DNA of 48,280 bases from Bryobacteraceae bacterium (GCA_030038565.1 JASHSS010000440.1:1-48280), one strand, 5' to 3'; counted from the stretch's first letter, positions 18,934-27,112 are shown. The notes: generated by a model from the letters alone, not told the origin. Translations and numbers: made by a program.

Positions 18934-19860
18934 TCATCCAAGGTAGTCGAACAGGGTGGATTGGGGCATTTTAGCCTCCATCTGAAGGGATGCTTCCTCG
19001 GCGGTGCTCGCCTGAGTCATTTCCATTACGGCGGTCGGTATATCGGCATCCTGAATGTTGCTGATCTCAGTCTGTAACTGGGTGCCGTAGCTGTTGACGA
19101 ATGTCTGGGCAGACTGTACCCGGTCCTCCACCTCGCCGTAGAAGGACTGCATGGAATTGAGATGCACGCTGGCGGCCTGCAGATTGGAGATGGTGCCCGC
19201 GACAGCGTCGCTGCTGCCGCTCATCAGGGCGTTGTAGAGGTTATTGAGAGCTTGGAAAACATTGTCGTCCGCATACGTGCCATCGGAGTTACGGTCGTCG
19301 AAGATCTGCTGCGCGGTCAGAGAGGCGGCGAACGAGCCTCCCGCGGGATCCTCGATCTGCCGCGTGGAAGCCGACGTGGATCCCTGATCCACGCAATTGG
19401 TCGTCGTGGCAGTGGCGTCGTAGGTGTACGCCTGGGTGCTGTCGTCGTCCCCGCTGAATATGAAACGTCCCAGTACGGTGGTATTGCTGTTGGCCACCAT
19501 TTGCTGCTGGATCCCCTGGATTTCCTCCGCGATGGACTGTTCCGCTTGCGTAGTCATGGTGGCATTGGCGCCCTGGCTGGCGAGAGTGACCGCCTGGTCC
19601 ATGAGTTGGATCGAAGAGCTGAGGGCATTGTCAGCGGCTTGGGCATCGTTTTGGGCCAGCGTCAGGTTGGATTGGATCTGGGTGTTGCGGGCCAGGTCCG
19701 AGCGGAGTTGCAGCAGGCTGGAGATCTGGTCCGGATCGTCCGACGCCACCGTGATTTTCAACCCCGAGGAGACTTGCTGGTTAGCCTGGGCCTCCTCCTG
19801 CTCGATCTGTCCAAGTTCGGTAATGAAAAGCTGCGACGAGCCTTCGAGAAGGGAAATCAT
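18934..19860 (-). CDS. flgL: Flagellar hook-filament junction protein FlgL (HAP3)
   Basis: This is a junction protein between hook and filament, exported through the flagellar type III system. At 308 residues it has a flagellin-like N-terminal helix (LGQIEQEEAQANQQVSSGLKITVASDDP), a variable centre, and a C-terminal helix (VQSAQTFVNSYGTQLQTEISNIQDADIPTAVMEMTQA) of the flagellin/FlgL fold. The central part contains GRFIFSGDDDSTQAY, the usual FlgL signature 'fSGd'. It follows flgK by 8 bases and is the last gene of the flgM-flgN-like-flgK-flgL operon. No signal peptide is present, as expected. The ribosome site is poor (AAGAAA), consistent with coupling to flgK. The C-terminus lacks the usual LFDYL-only ending, carrying FDYLG instead. 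Confidence 0.93.
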   Translation of the reverse strand: MISLLEGSSQLFITELGQIEQEEAQANQQVSSGLKITVASDDPDQISSLLQLRSDLARNTQIQSNLTLAQNDAQAADNALSSSIQLMDQAVTLASQGANATMTTQAEQSIAEEIQGIQQQMVANSNTTVLGRFIFSGDDDSTQAYTYDATATTTNCVDQGSTSASTRQIEDPAGGSFAASLTAQQIFDDRNSDGTYADDNVFQALNNLYNALMSGSSDAVAGTISNLQAASVHLNSMQSFYGEVEDRVQSAQTFVNSYGTQLQTEISNIQDADIPTAVMEMTQASTAEEASLQMEAKMPQSTLFDYLG

Positions 19861-19868
19861 AATTTTTC

Positions 19869-21344
19869 TTACGTAGTCGTCGCGGGATCGATCAGGTTGA
19901 TCACATCCGAGGTGATCTCGTCCAGCACGCTCAAGTACTTGGAGTTGGCGTCATAGGCCTGCTGCACCTGGAGCAGCAGGGCGGCCTGCTGGTCCAGGTT
20001 GACTCCCGAGACCTGCTGCCGCAGATTCTGGGCCTGGGCGACCGCCGATTGCTGTGCCGTCAAGTCGCTGTTGGCGGTACTCAGGGCGTTTCCAACCCGC
20101 GCCGCCAATTCGCCGTAAAAAGAACTGAAACTGAGGCTGGCGCCATCGAGTGTGCCTTCCTGAGATGAGTTCTGCGGCGACGCCAGCTGGGAAAGCGCCA
20201 GAGCCACGCCGTTGGAAACCTCGGCGGTGGTGTCGGTGGCCGGTTGGATGGCCGCCAACTGGTCCGGCGTGATGGTGGAACTCACGGCCAGGCTGGCCGC
20301 CGCGTCATCGGGGTCGTAGGTGAACAGGGGAACCCCCGGAGTGGCCGCCACCCCGTTGGCCGGGTCTCCATCCGAAATGTTGCCGTTTTCCAGCAGGTTG
20401 TTTACACAGTCGGCAAACTGCTGGGCCATGCTGTTCAGGTCGCCTTGCTGATTGCCATCACCGAGCAAAGACGGCAGTACGGTATTGGAGATGTTAAGCA
20501 GGGCGCCCAGTTGCCCCCCGGTGCTCGCCGCCGTAATATCTACCCCGGCGGAATCGAGGATCGCCGCCGTCGGCTGGCCGCTGGGATACGCGGAATCGAG
20601 CGCCGCCGGCTGCTGCTGATAAGAGAGTTGGTATTGTTGCGCCCCGACCAGCAGGGGGGTCTGGCCATTCATCAGGATCTCGTAGGACCCGTCGGATTGC
20701 CGGATGGCATTGAAATCGATGTATTGCGAGAGTTGATCGAGCGTTGAATTGACTTGCGCATCCAGGCTTTCATCGTTGGTATCCCCATCCATGATTCGCT
20801 GGTTAAAACCCTGCAGCTGCCCCACCAGTTGATTCACGTCTGCGACCGTATCCTGAATCTGGCCGTTGGTGTTTTGGGCCACGGTCAGCAGGTTGGAGGA
20901 GGTCTGTTGGAACGCCTGAGCCAAGGCGGAAGCGTTGGTCAGCACGGTCTGTTGAGCCAGGCTGTCGGTGGGAGTCTGCGCCCATGCCGAAAAGCTGCTG
21001 TACAGGTTATTGAGCGCGAGTGAAATACCGGACTGGCCGGTCACATCGAAGACCGACTGAAGGGCGGTCAGACTGGTGACGCTTTGCTGGGCCTGGCCAA
21101 GAAGTACGGTCTGATTCCGCACCGCCTGATCCAGGTAGGGGTCGTCCGCGCTGCTCACCGCTCCTGCCTGGACGCCCCCCAGGGCGCCGGTCGAAGCGTC
21201 GAACGGGATGCCCACCAGATCCTGGGTTTGCTCGGCATAGTCCGGAGTGCTGGAGTTGGCGACGTTGTTTTGCACCGTTTCCAGCACCTGGTCGTAGGCG
21301 GTCAGGGCTCCCGCAGTAACGCTTAATCCAGCCAGCAGGTTCAC
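19869..21344 (-). CDS. flgK: Flagellar hook-associated protein FlgK (HAP1)
   Basis: This is the first hook-filament junction protein, 491 residues. The N-terminus has the rod/hook family signature in diverged form (LSVTAGALTAYDQVLETVQNNVANSSTPDYAEQTQDLV). The C-terminus has the matching helix (VSGVNLDQQAALLLQVQQAYDANSKYLSVLDEITSDVINLI), typical of FlgK. The start is GTG at 21344 behind GAGGGG. It lies between the FlgN-like gene, whose stop is 1 base upstream, and flgL. The assignment rests on the combination of both conserved ends and operon position. Confidence 0.94.
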   Translation of the reverse strand: MNLLAGLSVTAGALTAYDQVLETVQNNVANSSTPDYAEQTQDLVGIPFDASTGALGGVQAGAVSSADDPYLDQAVRNQTVLLGQAQQSVTSLTALQSVFDVTGQSGISLALNNLYSSFSAWAQTPTDSLAQQTVLTNASALAQAFQQTSSNLLTVAQNTNGQIQDTVADVNQLVGQLQGFNQRIMDGDTNDESLDAQVNSTLDQLSQYIDFNAIRQSDGSYEILMNGQTPLLVGAQQYQLSYQQQPAALDSAYPSGQPTAAILDSAGVDITAASTGGQLGALLNISNTVLPSLLGDGNQQGDLNSMAQQFADCVNNLLENGNISDGDPANGVAATPGVPLFTYDPDDAAASLAVSSTITPDQLAAIQPATDTTAEVSNGVALALSQLASPQNSSQEGTLDGASLSFSSFYGELAARVGNALSTANSDLTAQQSAVAQAQNLRQQVSGVNLDQQAALLLQVQQAYDANSKYLSVLDEITSDVINLIDPATTT

Positions 21345-21345
21345 G

Positions 21346-21750
21346 TTAACCCCTCAAACATACACGGCTGGCGCTTCGGACCGGGGCTGCCTGCCCGCCC
21401 GGCAGGTACCCCCCCGTCCGCGATCCAAGCGATTCGCCCCAGCGCGCTTGGAAGCGATAGACATTGTCCAGCAGGCGGCGGGCCTGCCGGATCCTGGTGC
21501 GCAGTTCCAGCGCGGCTGACAGGGCCGCCCGATCGACGCCCGCCCCTGTCTGCTCCGCCGCGCCCAACGCTGCCTCCCCCCCGGTTCCGGCCGCCTCTCG
21601 AATGCCTCCGGCAACTTCCCGGCAGGCCAGTTCGATCAGCCTCGCGCAGCCATCCAGCGCTTCGGGCGAAGCGATCCTCAAGGCCTCCAGAACCCGATCC
21701 ATCCGGGCGTTGGCTGCGCCCAGACAGTCCCTTAGCTCTGGGACGCCCAT
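21346..21750 (-). CDS. FlgN-like flagellar export chaperone (by position)
   Basis: This 134-residue protein is encoded between flgM and flgK, exactly where flgN usually lies, and overlaps the 3' end of flgM by 19 bases. The first 105 residues are predicted mostly helical, with heptad-like Leu/Ala patterns (LRDCLGAANARMDRVLEALRIA, LSAALELRTRIRQARRLLDNVYRFQARW). This suits the long helical hairpin of FlgN, which binds the C-termini of FlgK and FlgL. The tail after residue 108 is Gly/Arg-rich and looks disordered. FlgN proteins share little sequence, so the call is inferred from place, size and helicity. Confidence 0.6.
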   Translation of the reverse strand: MGVPELRDCLGAANARMDRVLEALRIASPEALDGCARLIELACREVAGGIREAAGTGGEAALGAAEQTGAGVDRAALSAALELRTRIRQARRLLDNVYRFQARWGESLGSRTGGYLPGGQAAPVRSASRVCLRG

Positions 21751-22067
21751 ACCGCTTGGCCTCCCCCGGATAAGGCTTCGGAGACCATCCCCCTGGCGGC
21801 GCCCGCGGAATTGGGCTGATAATTGCCGCTTTGATACGCGCTGGCCAGTTCCGCTACCCTGGCCGCGCGTTGGCTCCCCTGCGCCGACAACGCCTGCGAG
21901 AGCCGTCCGAGCGTCCCGGAGAGTTCCACCTGGTCGGCGGAGGCGCTTCGGCTGGAGGATTGCGCCCCCTCGGAAGAGCTGCTGGCCGCCTTCTGGGTGT
22001 CCCCGGCACGCGTGGATTCGACCGTCCCCGCGCCCGCCAGATTTCGATCGTAGACTTTCATGTCCAT
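21732..22067 (-). CDS. flgM: Anti-sigma-28 factor FlgM
   Basis: This is an inhibitor of the flagellar sigma factor FliA, released by export through the finished hook. At 111 residues (or 109 from the second ATG) it has a disordered Ser-rich N-terminal half and the C-terminal sigma-binding motif DQVELSGTLGRLSQAL ... RVAELASAYQSGNYQPN. This matches the family pattern 'D.V.LS' and 'v..l...i.sG.Y'. Its target FliA is encoded in the same window. A sigma-28-type promoter lies directly upstream, giving the usual feedback loop. It is the first gene of the flgM-FlgN-like-flgK-flgL unit. Confidence 0.85.
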   Translation of the reverse strand: MDMKVYDRNLAGAGTVESTRAGDTQKAASSSSEGAQSSSRSASADQVELSGTLGRLSQALSAQGSQRAARVAELASAYQSGNYQPNSAGAARGMVSEALSGGGQAVWASQS

Positions 22068-22090
22068 ACGCCTATCCTCAGCTAAAGGAC

Positions 22091-22118
22091 ATATCGGCGG
22101 AAGGGCCTGATTCCTTTA
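22091..22118 (-). promoter_or_regulatory. Sigma-28 (FliA)-type promoter of flgM
   Basis: On the minus strand, TAAA, 16 bases and GCCGATAT match the FliA consensus TAAA-N15-GCCGATAA with one base difference in the -10 and one base in spacing. It lies 24-51 bases before the flgM ATG. FliA is encoded in the same window. Confidence 0.65.
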
Positions 22119-22150
22119 GGCCAGTCCCGCGGATTTTTTGGGCCACACCC

Positions 22151-22178
22151 TAAAGTTCTCGTGCCTTTCCGTCGATTG
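22151..22178 (+). promoter_or_regulatory. Second sigma-28-like promoter, facing the sigma-54 activator gene
   Basis: On the plus strand, TAAAG, 15 bases and GTCGATTG have the same 16-base TAAA-to-GYCGAT spacing as the flgM promoter on the other strand. The spacer ends in the same way (CTTTCC versus CCTTCC). The -10 is one base off at its second position and differs at the end. A transcript would start near the first ATG, so the later ATG at 22193 could be the real start. Confidence 0.45.
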
Positions 22179-22183
22179 CTGGT

Positions 22184-23566
22184 ATGAAGACCATGGACGC
22201 CATTTCGGTTTTGTGGATCCAGTCACGAACTAGCGCCGGGGCCGCCTGGCCACCGCCGCCACCGGGCTGGAAAATCGACCTCTTCTTATCCGCGGGCGAG
22301 CTTCCGGAATGCGGCGTGGATGCCTACACCGCGGTCGTATTCGATTTCTCCACTGGCAGGTGGGGCGGCAAACAGATCCTGGAACAAGTGCGGACCATCG
22401 CCCTGTGCCGGATCGCGGTGATCTACGATCCTTTGAACCTGGTGCCCGGAGTATTGGCAGGAGAGGCAACCTCCTCTCCGGCCGCCGTCTTTTCGCGCCT
22501 GGCGCAGGCGCTCGAAATCCGCAGGACGAGCGGTCTGGCCGTGCTGGCGGAGCGGCTAGCCGGGACCGGAGATTCCGTCAGACAGGATTGGGAACGCCTA
22601 TTGGTGGGAGAGAGCCATGCCATGCGGCAGGTCGGTCACATGATCCGGATGGTGGCCGGGCGGCGCGCCACCGTGCTCCTCACTGGTGAAACCGGGACCG
22701 GCAAAGAGATCGCCGCCCGTGCGCTGCACCTGGCTGGCCCTCGCCGGCGCGCCCTGCTGGTTCCCATCAACTGTAGCGCCCTCCCAGAGAACCTCCTCGA
22801 AGCCGAGTTGTTCGGACACATGCGGGGCGCGTTTACTGGAGCGCACCAGAGCCGCACCGGACGGATCGAGATGGCTCACGGCGGTACGCTGTTTCTGGAC
22901 GAGATCGGGGATATGCCTATGGATCTGCAGGCCAAGCTCCTGCGGGTGCTGCAGGAGCGCGAATTCCAGCGCCTGGGCAGTTCGGAAACCGTGCGCGTGG
23001 ATGTGCGGGTGGTGGCAGCCACCAATTGCGACCTCCGTCGGCGGATCGAGGAGGGGCGCTTCCGCGAGGACCTGTTCTACCGCCTTAACGTGGTACCGAT
23101 CCACCTGCCGCCACTGCGCGCGCGGCGCGAAGACATTCCGGCGCTCACGGAGCATTTCACGCGGAACATCTGCGCAGCCGAGCGCATTCCGCTGAAGCGC
23201 CTGACCGGACCCGCCCTGGAATGCCTGTGCGCCTACGCCTGGCCGGGCAACGTGCGCGAACTGGAGAATGCCGTGGAGGCCGCCATCGCGCTCAGCGGGG
23301 AACGCCTTTGGCTGGGTCCCACGGATTTCCCCCTGCCGGAGATGCGCGCGCCGGCCACGGCGCACGACGGACTTCCTATGGTCGCGGTGCCCGACGGAGG
23401 GCTCGATTACGAGCGCACCCTGGCGCTCATCGAGCGCAGCATCCTGGAACAGGCGCTCCAAAAGACTGGCGGCAATAAAAAGGCCGCCGCCCAGATGCTG
23501 CGGCTCAAGCGCACCACCCTGGCAGCCAAGGTTCGCAGCCTGGATTCCTGGGTGGCCTGCGATTGA
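22184..23566 (+). CDS. Sigma-54-dependent transcriptional activator (FleQ/FlrC-like)
   Basis: This 460-residue enhancer-binding protein drives RNA polymerase-sigma-54 at flagellar-type promoters. Residues 1-115 look like a decayed receiver domain. VVFDFS could hold the aspartate, but the usual paired acidic residues at strand 1 and the conserved lysine are missing, so phosphorylation is doubtful. The AAA+ domain has Walker A GETGTGKE (168-175), the sigma-54 contact loop GAFTGA (215-220) and Walker B GGTLFLDE (233-240), then AATN and [11 protein letters not shown]. The C-terminus is a Fis-type helix-turn-helix ([20 protein letters not shown]). Position beside flgM suggests a flagellar master regulator. 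It is convergent with the MoxR-associated gene, 45 bases apart. Confidence 0.9.
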   Translation: MKTMDAISVLWIQSRTSAGAAWPPPPPGWKIDLFLSAGELPECGVDAYTAVVFDFSTGRWGGKQILEQVRTIALCRIAVIYDPLNLVPGVLAGEATSSPAAVFSRLAQALEIRRTSGLAVLAERLAGTGDSVRQDWERLLVGESHAMRQVGHMIRMVAGRRATVLLTGETGTGKEIAARALHLAGPRRRALLVPINCSALPENLLEAELFGHMRGAFTGAHQSRTGRIEMAHGGTLFLDEIGDMPMDLQAKLLRVLQEREFQRLGSSETVRVDVRVVAATNCDLRRRIEEGRFREDLFYRLNVVPIHLPPLRARREDIPALTEHFTRNICAAERIPLKRLTGPALECLCAYAWPGNVRELENAVEAAIALSGERLWLGPTDFPLPEMRAPATAHDGLPMVAVPDGGLDYERTLALIERSILEQALQKTGGNKKAAAQMLRLKRTTLAAKVRSLDSWVACD

Positions 23567-23611
23567 AGCGCGTTTCCCGCACCCGCCCGCCGAAAGCGGC
23601 CTCGACGGAGG

Positions 23612-25447
23612 CTACCAGAGGTACTCCTTGGCGATTTCGCGCTTGTCATAGCCATCCAGTACGTGCACCACGCGGATCTTCTTCAAGGCCACCGGCGAGA
23701 GCTGGCCGATGGGGATGTAGATGATGGTGCGCCCGGCGCGCGCGGCGATGGTCTTGAAAATGGATCGCGGCGGGCGCGCCGCTACGTAGACCACGTAATG
23801 GTGAATGGAATAATCCAGTCCCGCCAGCAGCAGCCTCTCGGACTTCGATTCCGCGAATTCGTAATCCGAATCCCGCCAGACGTCGTACATGCGCCGCGGC
23901 GGCAGACTCATCAGCAGCCCGCCGTACTCCGCGCGGCCGATCCCCGGTCCCACCAGGTTGTCGAAAGGGAAGGTGGAGTAAAAGGCCATGTCGGATTCGT
24001 TCTGGTTCTCGCCCAGCCAGGTAGTGAGGTAAGGATAGCGGTTGTCGCGATCCTCGTCGAAGATCACTACAACCGATCCCACGTCGCCATGGATTTTATG
24101 GAACTGGCGCACGTAGATACGGCCCTCGTACCATTTGCGGATGGTTTCGCGCATGTCCACTCCGTCGAGAAAAGAGGTGGTGAAGGGTTCCACCCGCACG
24201 TTTTCCTCGGAAAGGATGCTCTTGCCCTTGCGTTTCAGGAACCGGCCGTAGTCCTCGATCACCAGGTCCTCGGGGGGGTAGGAACAGATGCCCGCGCCGT
24301 TCAACTGGCTGGCCCACTCGCCGGGCACTTTTTCCTTCCGTCGCGGCTTCAGCCCGAAGGGGCGAAGACGGCGCTTGGTGCTCGGCAGCCGGCGGCGCAA
24401 ACGGATACGCCGGGTGTCCATCCAGATTTCTTCGCCCGAGATCCGCACCGTGAGCACGTCGGCCGCGGTCTGCTGGGGAGGGTACCGGCCGGCGGCTTCC
24501 CAGACCTCCCAGGCGTAATTGTCGTCCACCACGCTGCGGCCCGCCAGGGTCAGGTCGAAGACCCCGGCGGACAACTCGCTGCCCGCCAAAGCCAGGTTAC
24601 GGGAGTAGCGCCCCAGCAGGCGGCGCTGCCAATGGGCCACCTGCTCGCCGGTGCTGGCTTCGTATTCCTTCTCGGCGGCCTGGAAGACCGCCAGTTGCGC
24701 GTGCCGCCGGTCCACCAGGCTCTGGCCGGTCATCTGCGCGCGAAACTGTTCGTAGCGCCACTGGAGTTGGGGATACTCGACGGTGATTTCAGCCAGGGAT
24801 TCCGGGTGCGGATTAAAGACCTCGACCCCCTCCCGGAAGAGGCGCGCAAGGGGTTGCGCCTGGGGTTCCTCCATAGCGTCCAGCACCGGGTCCAGAAGAT
24901 TGAGCGATACCACCGCGAGGGTGCTGGCCGAAGGATTGGTGCCCTGAAGCTTCCAGGCGATTCCGGCCGCGTGCGCGGCAATCTCCGGAGAGCGTGGCTG
25001 CGGGTAAACGCGATAGGCATCCACGTACCGGTCGAGACCGATGTGGCGCACGGCGTAGGTGTCGGGATAAGCATCCTTGAGGTGCGGACGCTCGCCGGAA
25101 TCAGGGTCGGCGAACACGATTTCGGCGCCGGTCTCCAACCCGGTGCGGATGGCTTCGGTGAAAGGGTCGGCAGGCTCCACGGGAACATAGATGGCTTGAT
25201 CGTCCCCGCGCGTCTCGTCGGGATAGAAAATCAGCGACATCTCCGGAAGGCGGGCCACCCCGCGCAGCCAGGCCGCCTGCAAGGTCGCGGGGAGTTCCAA
25301 GGCGACGGTTTGCGGGCGATCCCTCAGAATCGCCTGGCGCACCTCGATGGCGAATTCCATGCGTCCGGGGACCACCGGGAAATAGGTAAAGCGCCCGCGT
25401 TGGAGGCTGCCCGGATCAGGAAACGGAAGGTCGGTTTCGCCGGGCAT
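23612..25447 (-). CDS. MoxR-associated 611-residue protein of unknown function
   Basis: I do not recognise this gene. ATG at 25447 is chosen because it lies 31 bases inside the end of the MoxR ATPase gene, and the longer ORF start runs as nonsense through that gene. No signal peptide or membrane helix is seen. The N-terminal part (RGRFTYFPVVPGRMEFAIEVRQAIL, TVALELPATLQAAWLRGVARLP, EIVFADPDSG) resembles in style the TraB/ChaN or DUF5682 type of Glu/His-rich fold. A middle segment has many acidic and basic helices with LGRYSRNLALAGSEL. The C-terminal region is distinctive (GDVGSVVVIFDEDRDNRYPYLTTW, MSLPPRRMYDVWRDSDYEF, KKIRVVHVLDGYDKREIAKEYLW). Tight coupling to an AAA ATPase suggests a substrate or effector of that ATPase. 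Confidence 0.75.
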   Translation of the reverse strand: MPGETDLPFPDPGSLQRGRFTYFPVVPGRMEFAIEVRQAILRDRPQTVALELPATLQAAWLRGVARLPEMSLIFYPDETRGDDQAIYVPVEPADPFTEAIRTGLETGAEIVFADPDSGERPHLKDAYPDTYAVRHIGLDRYVDAYRVYPQPRSPEIAAHAAGIAWKLQGTNPSASTLAVVSLNLLDPVLDAMEEPQAQPLARLFREGVEVFNPHPESLAEITVEYPQLQWRYEQFRAQMTGQSLVDRRHAQLAVFQAAEKEYEASTGEQVAHWQRRLLGRYSRNLALAGSELSAGVFDLTLAGRSVVDDNYAWEVWEAAGRYPPQQTAADVLTVRISGEEIWMDTRRIRLRRRLPSTKRRLRPFGLKPRRKEKVPGEWASQLNGAGICSYPPEDLVIEDYGRFLKRKGKSILSEENVRVEPFTTSFLDGVDMRETIRKWYEGRIYVRQFHKIHGDVGSVVVIFDEDRDNRYPYLTTWLGENQNESDMAFYSTFPFDNLVGPGIGRAEYGGLLMSLPPRRMYDVWRDSDYEFAESKSERLLLAGLDYSIHHYVVYVAARPPRSIFKTIAARAGRTIIYIPIGQLSPVALKKIRVVHVLDGYDKREIAKEYLW

Positions 25448-26258
25448 AGCGTAACGCCTCCTCACCCAGCACCTGTACCAGGGAGGTCTCCAGGGCTTCA
25501 ATTTCGTGGGTTCTCTCGGTGGCGAGGCTCTTGAGCTTGATGGCAAAGCGCGCCACGTTGATGCCGTCACGGACCGTGTAGCGCTCGTCGGCGGCATGTG
25601 CCATTTGCAGGAAGTCGGCTACGTAGCTGAGGATACGTTCCTCGGCGAAGGGCAGGTTCTCCCGCAGAATGTGGTACTCCTCGTCGCGCTCGGGAAAGTC
25701 GATGAAAATCTGCGGCTGGAGCCGGGAGTGGATGTACTCGGGCAACTCGAAAGTCGAGGCGTCGTCGTTCATGGTGGCCACCAGCCGGAAGTGCGGATGG
25801 GCCTTGATTTTGATGCCGGCCACGATGGATTCGACGTAGCGGCGGTTGTCCAGGAGCGGCGCCAGGCTGGCCCAGCTCTTCTCGCTCATGCGGTTGCCCT
25901 CATCGAGGATGGCGATGCCGCCGCGGAGCATGGCGGTCACCAGCGGCGAAGCCACGTAGCGCAGACTCCCCTCGCCGGCGATTACGGGGGTCACCAGAAG
26001 GTCCTCCGGACGCGTGTCTAGCGTGGCCTGCAAAATATAAACGTCTCGTCCCATGCGTTTTCCGGCGGCGTAGGCCAGGGTGGTTTTGCCGACTCCAGGC
26101 TTGCCCAGCAGGCGCGGGTTCATGGGAAGATCCTGTTCGTTAACCACCATCCACGCGGCCAGCAGCTGGCGCATGAGCTCATCTTGTCCGACCCACTCGA
26201 CCGCGAGTTCGTCCGGGTGGGCCAGATGCAGCGTGACTCCTTCGATCTCGACGGTCAT
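25416..26258 (-). CDS. MoxR-family AAA+ ATPase
   Basis: This is a 280-residue ATPase of the MoxR type, which usually remodels or activates partner proteins. Walker A is GKPGVGKT (52-59), Walker B GIAILDEGNR (114-123), sensor 1 ATMND (161-165), and the arginine in HSRL (179) is the likely finger. DLLVTPV and SLAPLLDNRRYVES are typical of the MoxR alpha-helical insert region. It overlaps the next gene by 31 bases, so the two are translated together. MoxR genes usually pair with a von Willebrand A protein, but none is present here. It lies within the flagellar region but has no evident flagellar role. Confidence 0.88.
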   Translation of the reverse strand: MTVEIEGVTLHLAHPDELAVEWVGQDELMRQLLAAWMVVNEQDLPMNPRLLGKPGVGKTTLAYAAGKRMGRDVYILQATLDTRPEDLLVTPVIAGEGSLRYVASPLVTAMLRGGIAILDEGNRMSEKSWASLAPLLDNRRYVESIVAGIKIKAHPHFRLVATMNDDASTFELPEYIHSRLQPQIFIDFPERDEEYHILRENLPFAEERILSYVADFLQMAHAADERYTVRDGINVARFAIKLKSLATERTHEIEALETSLVQVLGEEALRYARRNRPSVS

Positions 26259-26716
26259 GTACCATCATTATGCGGCACTTCGCGTCTCGCAGGGGCGGGG
26301 CACCCTCCGGGGTGTGCTTAACCGCTAGTGTACTGTCCCGCAAATAGCTGGACAATCTTACTGGCAAGGGGTAGTGAGAAAGTCGTTTGATTGCCGCGGC
26401 CAGCTCGCTCGGAGGCCCCGCGAACGAATGTCCAGCTAATTCGGGGACACTACATTAGTTTTGGGGGGTGCGGGTCTGTAACCACCCCCATCTGCCTCCG
26501 CCGCTTTGGAGCAACTTCCGACGGGATCTGTGCCGGGGTCGAGTGCAACCAACCCTGGATGCGGCACGTGCGTCCGTTCTAATTAGCAGCGCTCAATGAC
26601 CCTTCAGGGCCAATAGCCGCGGCGTTGCGGGGCTTCGGCGCGGTTGGCCCGGAGTCACGGGTTCACCCGCTACGGCGATACTCAGTCCCGGCGAACGGCG
26701 ACGGCGGCGACATCGG
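26259..26716. other. Intergenic region between the MoxR cassette and the SwrB-like gene
   Basis: This is 458 bases without a supportable gene. It contains a 126-bp element with IS3-like terminal inverted repeats (26329-26454) and, just right of it, a hairpin GGGGGTG ... CACCCCC (26464-26489, 12-base loop). The rest (26490-26716) is GC-rich and featureless to me. A CATAAT near 26270 (minus strand) could be part of the MoxR promoter, but no -35 stands out. Confidence 0.5.
26329..26454. mobile_element. MITE-like remnant with IS3-type terminal inverted repeats
   Basis: The left end TGTACTGTCCCGCAAATAGC... and the right end (read on the other strand) TGTAGTGTCCCCGAATTAGC... both finish in TGGACA and match at 22 of 26 positions. 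The ends begin TGTA and contain TGGAC, as I recall for IS3-family (IS150 group) insertion sequences. TAG precedes the left end, and TTAG follows the right end, so a 3-bp target duplication is possible. At 126 bp there is no transposase, so this is a miniature derivative or deletion remnant. Confidence 0.55.
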
Positions 26717-27112
26717 TCAGCAACGACTCATGACGATGCGGTGGACCTTGAGCAGGAGATCGATTTCCTGCCGCGAAACTGCCAGTGAGGCGGCGATCTG
26801 TTCGGATGGCTCTCCCCGCCGATGCATGCGCAAGGCTTGCGAGCGTCTACTCAAATTCAAACCTGCTTTGGCCTCGCCGCCTTGCATGCGAGCCGCCGGC
26901 GCATACTGCTGCAACTCGCGAACCTCCTCCGCCAGACCCTCCACCGCCTTCCCGACGGCATCCACGGTGGCGCTCAATTGACCCATATGGGCCCGGGCCC
27001 TTCGTTCAGCCACGCCGGCCAGCATCCGCACCCGCGCCAGGGCCAGGAAGCTGAGCGCCACCGAGGCCAGCGAAACACCGCAGAGCAGCGCGAGAGGCAG
27101 CGCCTGCGTCAT
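26717..27112 (-). CDS. SwrB/DUF2802-like flagellar membrane protein
   Basis: This 131-residue protein starts with an ATG that overlaps the stop of the FliN/FliY-like gene (ATGA). It has one N-terminal membrane helix (LPLALLCGVSLASVALSFLALA, about residues 5-26), then a coiled coil (QLSATVDAVGKAVEGLAEEVRELQQ) and a short C-terminal helix-turn-helix-like motif (GEPSEQIAASLAVSRQEIDLLL). This layout is that of DUF2802/DUF6115 proteins found in flagellar operons, such as SwrB beside sigD in Bacillus, which promote assembly of the export apparatus. Here it likewise follows the sigma factor gene by one gene. The function is inferred from architecture and position. Confidence 0.65.
   Translation of the reverse strand: MTQALPLALLCGVSLASVALSFLALARVRMLAGVAERRARAHMGQLSATVDAVGKAVEGLAEEVRELQQYAPAARMQGGEAKAGLNLSRRSQALRMHRRGEPSEQIAASLAVSRQEIDLLLKVHRIVMSRC

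Noticed and set aside
26464-26489. GGGGGTG/CACCCCC hairpin as a transcription terminator
   Set aside because: It has no T-tract on either strand, a 12-base loop, and no gene ending next to it.
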